Both the position numbers and the translations under genes were made by a program. The notes beneath the pieces are model-generated. The model had not been told where the DNA came from and did not search any database. It was given only the letters and a program-made list of their open reading frames with translations. A stretch of DNA of 64,000 nt from Copromyces sp. CBS 386.78. Its lineage: Eukaryota > Ascomycota > Sordariomycetes > Sordariales > Sordariaceae. The stretch spans positions 62,001 to 126,000 of the forward strand of contig MU839203.1 in assembly GCA_030685235.1 (NCBI GenBank), given 5' to 3'. Within the stretch, counting starts at the first letter, position 1. Each line of letters starts with the position of its first letter. Positions 60,438 through 64,000 of this stretch are shown here, piece by piece.

Positions 60438-62784
60438 AGCTGGACTTCCTAGATGCTCTAGAGAGAAAGCGATGAGCTGGAGATGGTGCCGGGACAGTAG
60501 GATAACAATGCACAAAAAGAGGAAAGAGCCGAGATAATGGAGCTCGCGAGACAGCGAGCGAGGATACAAAGTGGATGAGCGAGATACCAGATTCTTTCTG
60601 GCATTGCCCTGCTTCAACTCTCGCTTGGGACTGGTTATGTTTCACGTACAGTACGGGCTTGCAAGACGTATTCTGGACCATGGGTGTTGCGGATGAAGTG
60701 GCGGACGGATGAAAGCTGAAGAAGTGGAAGGGAAGGGATAAGAAGGGAAGGGGCAGTCCGCCTTTCATACGCTTCGTATTCGTGAGTATTCGTGGAGGAT
60801 GGATTACGGGGTTGGGACTGTATGGTTACCGTATGGTACGGCAAGGGAGGATGTGATGTGGAAAGACACGGAGTGAGGACTACACTCGGTAGTCAACCAC
60901 CACCTTTATTTTGGAGGGAGTCTTGTGGTGCGTTACTGTTGAATGATGAAAAAAATGAACAAGAGAAGGGCGTGATGAGCTTTCACAGCGGATGTTGATG
61001 ACTAACTGTTCAAGGATTAGTTATATGCCGGTGATAATTGGCAAACCCCCTCGCTTCCAACCCTAGAGGTATGTTTTCCATTTTCACAAGCAAGGACACT
61101 CAGTTATCCAGTGCGTGATGGACGGGATGGGTTGCGAAGGGACAGGGAGTCGCCGCCTAACTTGCAAGAAAGTTTGACATGCACATAGGTAGGCGTCAAT
61201 GGTTGAGTATCATGTAGAGGAGGACTAAGCCGATCGATATCGTACAAACCTTGCTCGGCCGAATTTTAGCCTTGCGCAACGGGATTTCCCTTGGACGCAT
61301 AGGTTTGCTATTAGGAGGTGGATTATAGTTCTTTGGGACTTGACTTATTAAGAAGTCACTACAGCGAAAGGAATGAACACTTGAATCTCCAAGAACCAAG
61401 GCTTTACTTTACCTAAGCAACCCAACCCATAACACATATTTTAAGTAGTTTTACGTAAGGGTATAGAACTGGGGATGCTGGCGGTGGAAATTACATAAAG
61501 CCAAGGACATGACTCTTCATTACTACTTACCGCCTGTCTGAGTAAAAGCCGGAGCTTGGAGTCACTTAAGGACTTGCGTAAAACATCAAGACGGACGAGT
61601 GAAAACAATGATCAATCCCTTGTAATCGTCTCGTGGTTCTAGGTATTCGAGGAGAAGACAGGAGAGTCACGAGGAAGTGGTTCGAACATGAGGAACCTGA
61701 TGGGTATACATACCATTCTTAATTGCATGTACAAACGAACATTAACAGGATGTATATCCTACAAGCAAGAGAGGAGAGGAGACAAACGATACACGGAGTT
61801 AGATACGTACCCGTCCCATCTTGCTGATTGGCAAATAATCAAGCCCACCATAGCCCAAAGGGCACACTCTTTTGAGGCTCATCGCTCTGCAGAGAGGCCC
61901 TCATGGTAAAGCAATCCTACTTATACTACTAGCTTACTCACTCATACCCATCTGATATGTTTTTACCGTCTCAGTGCCTCGGCGTTTTGCTTTCTCCCTT
62001 CCATTGTTGCATCCTCTCCTTTTACCTGGTCCACCCTCCCCTTTCCTTTTTGCTCTTTTCCAGTAACTTAGATGGCTAGCAACTGTAAAGAAGACAGGCA
62101 AGCCATGCAGAAATGTGCAATGCTCCAGTCCGCTCCCAGTTTTCCTGAGCCACCCTTCACAGCCACCTCAGACACTTGCTTAGCCGTGTAACTTGAACCA
62201 AACCATCGACGTGGAAGTGTGGTGAACCGATATGACGGATAACTTTCCGTCTTTCTGTGTTGTTTACTGCCGGCGTACTGGCTTGTCAGATTGCATTCTA
62301 GCTAATGCTGATGAAGAGATCCCATGTCTGACGTCGTCGGGAAGGAACCCTCCTTTCAATTCAGGTTCAGCAGGTTCAACCTTCGCACGTTTGAGACTCG
62401 GGAAAGTACCTCGCAGGGAAGGAACGAGACCACCGGAAATTTGGGAAGCTGTGTGTTTGCGAGAGGTGAGCCACACGTCTGTGAAGGTTGAGAATAAGGT
62501 ACGGATGGATGAGTGACACCTACTACATGCAGTGAAAAGCGTCTGAGGCAGAATGGGTTCGGTTCGTACGAAGAGACAAGAAGAAAATGAAAATGTGTTG
62601 ATAAGACAGTATATAGAACAAAAGAACCCACTCACTTCACCAAAAGAAAAGGTTCTTAACTTTCCGCGCCGTTCCTATCTCGCCATCTCCAATATGACGG
62701 GAATCATCCTGGTTTTGATCCGTTATCGGCCTCCTTCCATGTCCTTGGAGTCCTTGCTCGTATCCTACAAGTATCTTTCTGCAT

Positions 62785-63685
62785 CTATCCACCACCTCCC
62801 GTGCCTTGCATAGAACCGAAACACCCGTGATTATTGCTCGCTGTCGCTGTCGCCGTCTCAAGTGCAGGCACGATCGCGGTATGAGGCAAATCCTCAGCCT
62901 CAGGCTCAAGCATAGGCTCAGGTAAAGCCCAGGTACCAGTGGAATGCTCGTCGGTACCGGTTTGATACCCAGACATATGTAATTGTCCAGCACCAGCACC
63001 AGCTATGTAAGAACCCTGTTCCAAGTCGCCATTTATACCACCACCATAATAGTCATACCCGTTACTGAACCCGTGATTATAGTCAGAGGGGAAACCGTTG
63101 ACGGCAGCGCCAGTGCTGGCATGACCATCGTGTTCGTGTGCCATTTTCACATCAACACGCGGCGTCAAAAGCGGTCCTAGACCTTCGAAATCCTACTTCG
63201 AAGTCCCGTTTCCCGTCCCATTCCCACCGCCAAGCCCGGACCCGTTCCCATTCACATTGCTGCTATTCCCATCACCAGTTCCGCTTCCACTCCCACTCCT
63301 AGATCCGTTTCCGGCCCCAACCCCAGATCCATTAGCGCTCCCAACACCATTGCTGACATCAGTTACTACCGGGTCATCCCCAAAACAAGTCAAGTACCCA
63401 GCCTTGAGAAACACCTCCGGTTCATACGGCCTAGTTTTCTGTTGTGCTTGGTTCTGCTGATGATGTTGCTGGAGAGTTTGCAAAACCAATTGCTGCTGTT
63501 TTGCCACGACCTGCTGCAGTTGAGCTTGTGCTTGAGCTTGCGATAGGGGTATGGAGGGCTGTTGCGGTTGCGCTGGTTGTAATTGAGCTGGGAGTTGCTG
63601 GGCTTGCTGGGCTTGCTGCGACTGATGAATCTGATGTGAAGAAGATGTCTGAGCCTCTTTTGGTTCGAACCGCTGTTGGTGGTAC

Positions 63686-63754
<69 letters not shown>

Positions 63755-64000
63755 TGTGATGGAGCCTGAGGGGGCTGGGATTGAGACTGAGATTGCTGGG
63801 TAGCCTGCTGAACAGCCTGCTGCGCTTGCTTCTGCAGTTGCAACTCCTGTTGCTGGCGCTGATAATGCTCGTAGATCTCAGCCGTATTCAGACCCAGGGA
63901 TCCGAAGCCAGAACCAAGGGAGAGAGCGAGCAAAGCGGTCAGGCTGGCTTGGCTGGCGGAGGTGACAGTGCCGTTGGGAGTGACGCCGTCCTCTTTGTGG
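62785..64000 (-). CDS. glutamine-rich protein, partial, with in-frame TAG
   Basis: The minus-strand frame is open from the right edge (...SLTALLALSLGSGFGSLGLN) through a Gln-rich region with 21 consecutive Gln. It passes a short ordered piece (RPYEPEVFLKAGYLTCFGDD) and an S/G/N-rich tail to TAG at 63195-63193. The same frame then stays open to a stop at 62785-62787, with Tyr/Gly/Asn-rich, protein-like sequence (SDYNHGFSNGYDYYGGG; WALPEPMLEPEAEDLPH). The end is either 63193 (extension untranslated), or 62785 through an intron or readthrough. An in-frame intron of 81 nt (63194-63114; GTAGGA..GCCAG) would remove the TAG. Q-rich composition suggests a transcriptional regulator; no DNA-binding domain is visible in this part. 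Confidence 0.6.
63688..63750 (-). repeat. uninterrupted (CAG)21 microsatellite coding polyglutamine
   Basis: Twenty-one CTG triplets on the plus strand without interruption encode Gln on the minus strand. The surrounding Gln codons are mixed CAA/CAG. Confidence 0.95.

Larger units (their letters stand above)
55329..62784. other. 7.4-kb gene-poor region with simple repeats
   Basis: After the copper-fist 3' region I see only short frames without family resemblance. Notable are a CCCTA/CCCTG tract (59978-60050) and a 16-bp minisatellite (60381-60437). No RNA gene was recognised. Confidence 0.4.

Overview
The window reads as nuclear DNA of a filamentous ascomycete, most likely a Sordariomycete close to Sordariales/Neurospora. 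The evidence: genes carry short GT..AG introns with CTAAC-type branch sites; there are two dispersed single 5S rRNA genes on opposite strands, each with a TATA box at exactly -29 and a T-run terminator; a copia element shows the all-transition, AT-rich decay expected from repeat-induced point mutation (RIP); and there are a fungal phytochrome, a HET-domain gene and a copper-fist regulator. The species cannot be named from the sequence alone.

Layout. Positions 1-7,100 hold the 3' end of a threonine/asparagine-repeat protein, a predicted doubly acylated repeat protein (MGC start, 1694-2962) and three unnamed small proteins. Positions 7,400-17,450 are a housekeeping block: ER Hsp70/BiP (minus), the ribosome-rescue GTPase Hbs1 (minus) and, divergent from it, the chaperonin subunit CCT5 (plus). 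These are chaperone and translation quality-control genes lying side by side, but nothing shows they are co-regulated. At 17,831-17,950 lies the first 5S rRNA gene. At 18,765-21,623 a HET-domain gene is broken by a 643-bp inverted-repeat element with a TAA/TTA target duplication. A tRNA-His(GTG) with a 32-nt intron follows at 22,232-22,335. A 1609-residue hybrid histidine-kinase phytochrome fills 23,370-28,323, with a long leader region upstream. A 5.4-kb copia LTR retrotransposon relic occupies 31,863-37,284, with 173-bp LTRs and a GAGGG target duplication; its interior is heavily RIP-damaged while the LTRs are nearly intact. The second 5S gene is at 38,537-38,656 (minus). A ketopantoate-reductase-like gene lies at 40,268-41,656 (minus).

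From 41.7 to 53.5 kb almost no convincing coding sequence is visible. A copper-fist transcription factor then sits at 53,567-55,328. It is followed by 7.4 kb with simple repeats only, and by the 3' part of a glutamine-rich protein (minus) that runs off the right edge. That last gene has an uninterrupted (CAG)21 tract and an in-frame TAG followed by about 135 further open codons.

The most noteworthy signals are: the precise transposon insertion in the HET gene, whose removal with one TSD copy restores the reading frame; the two 5S genes, which differ at 14 positions that all fall into 7 compensated base pairs; the LTR/interior contrast in RIP damage; and the in-frame TAG in the polyglutamine gene. 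Exon boundaries were derived by eye from splice motifs and frame consistency, without transcript data.
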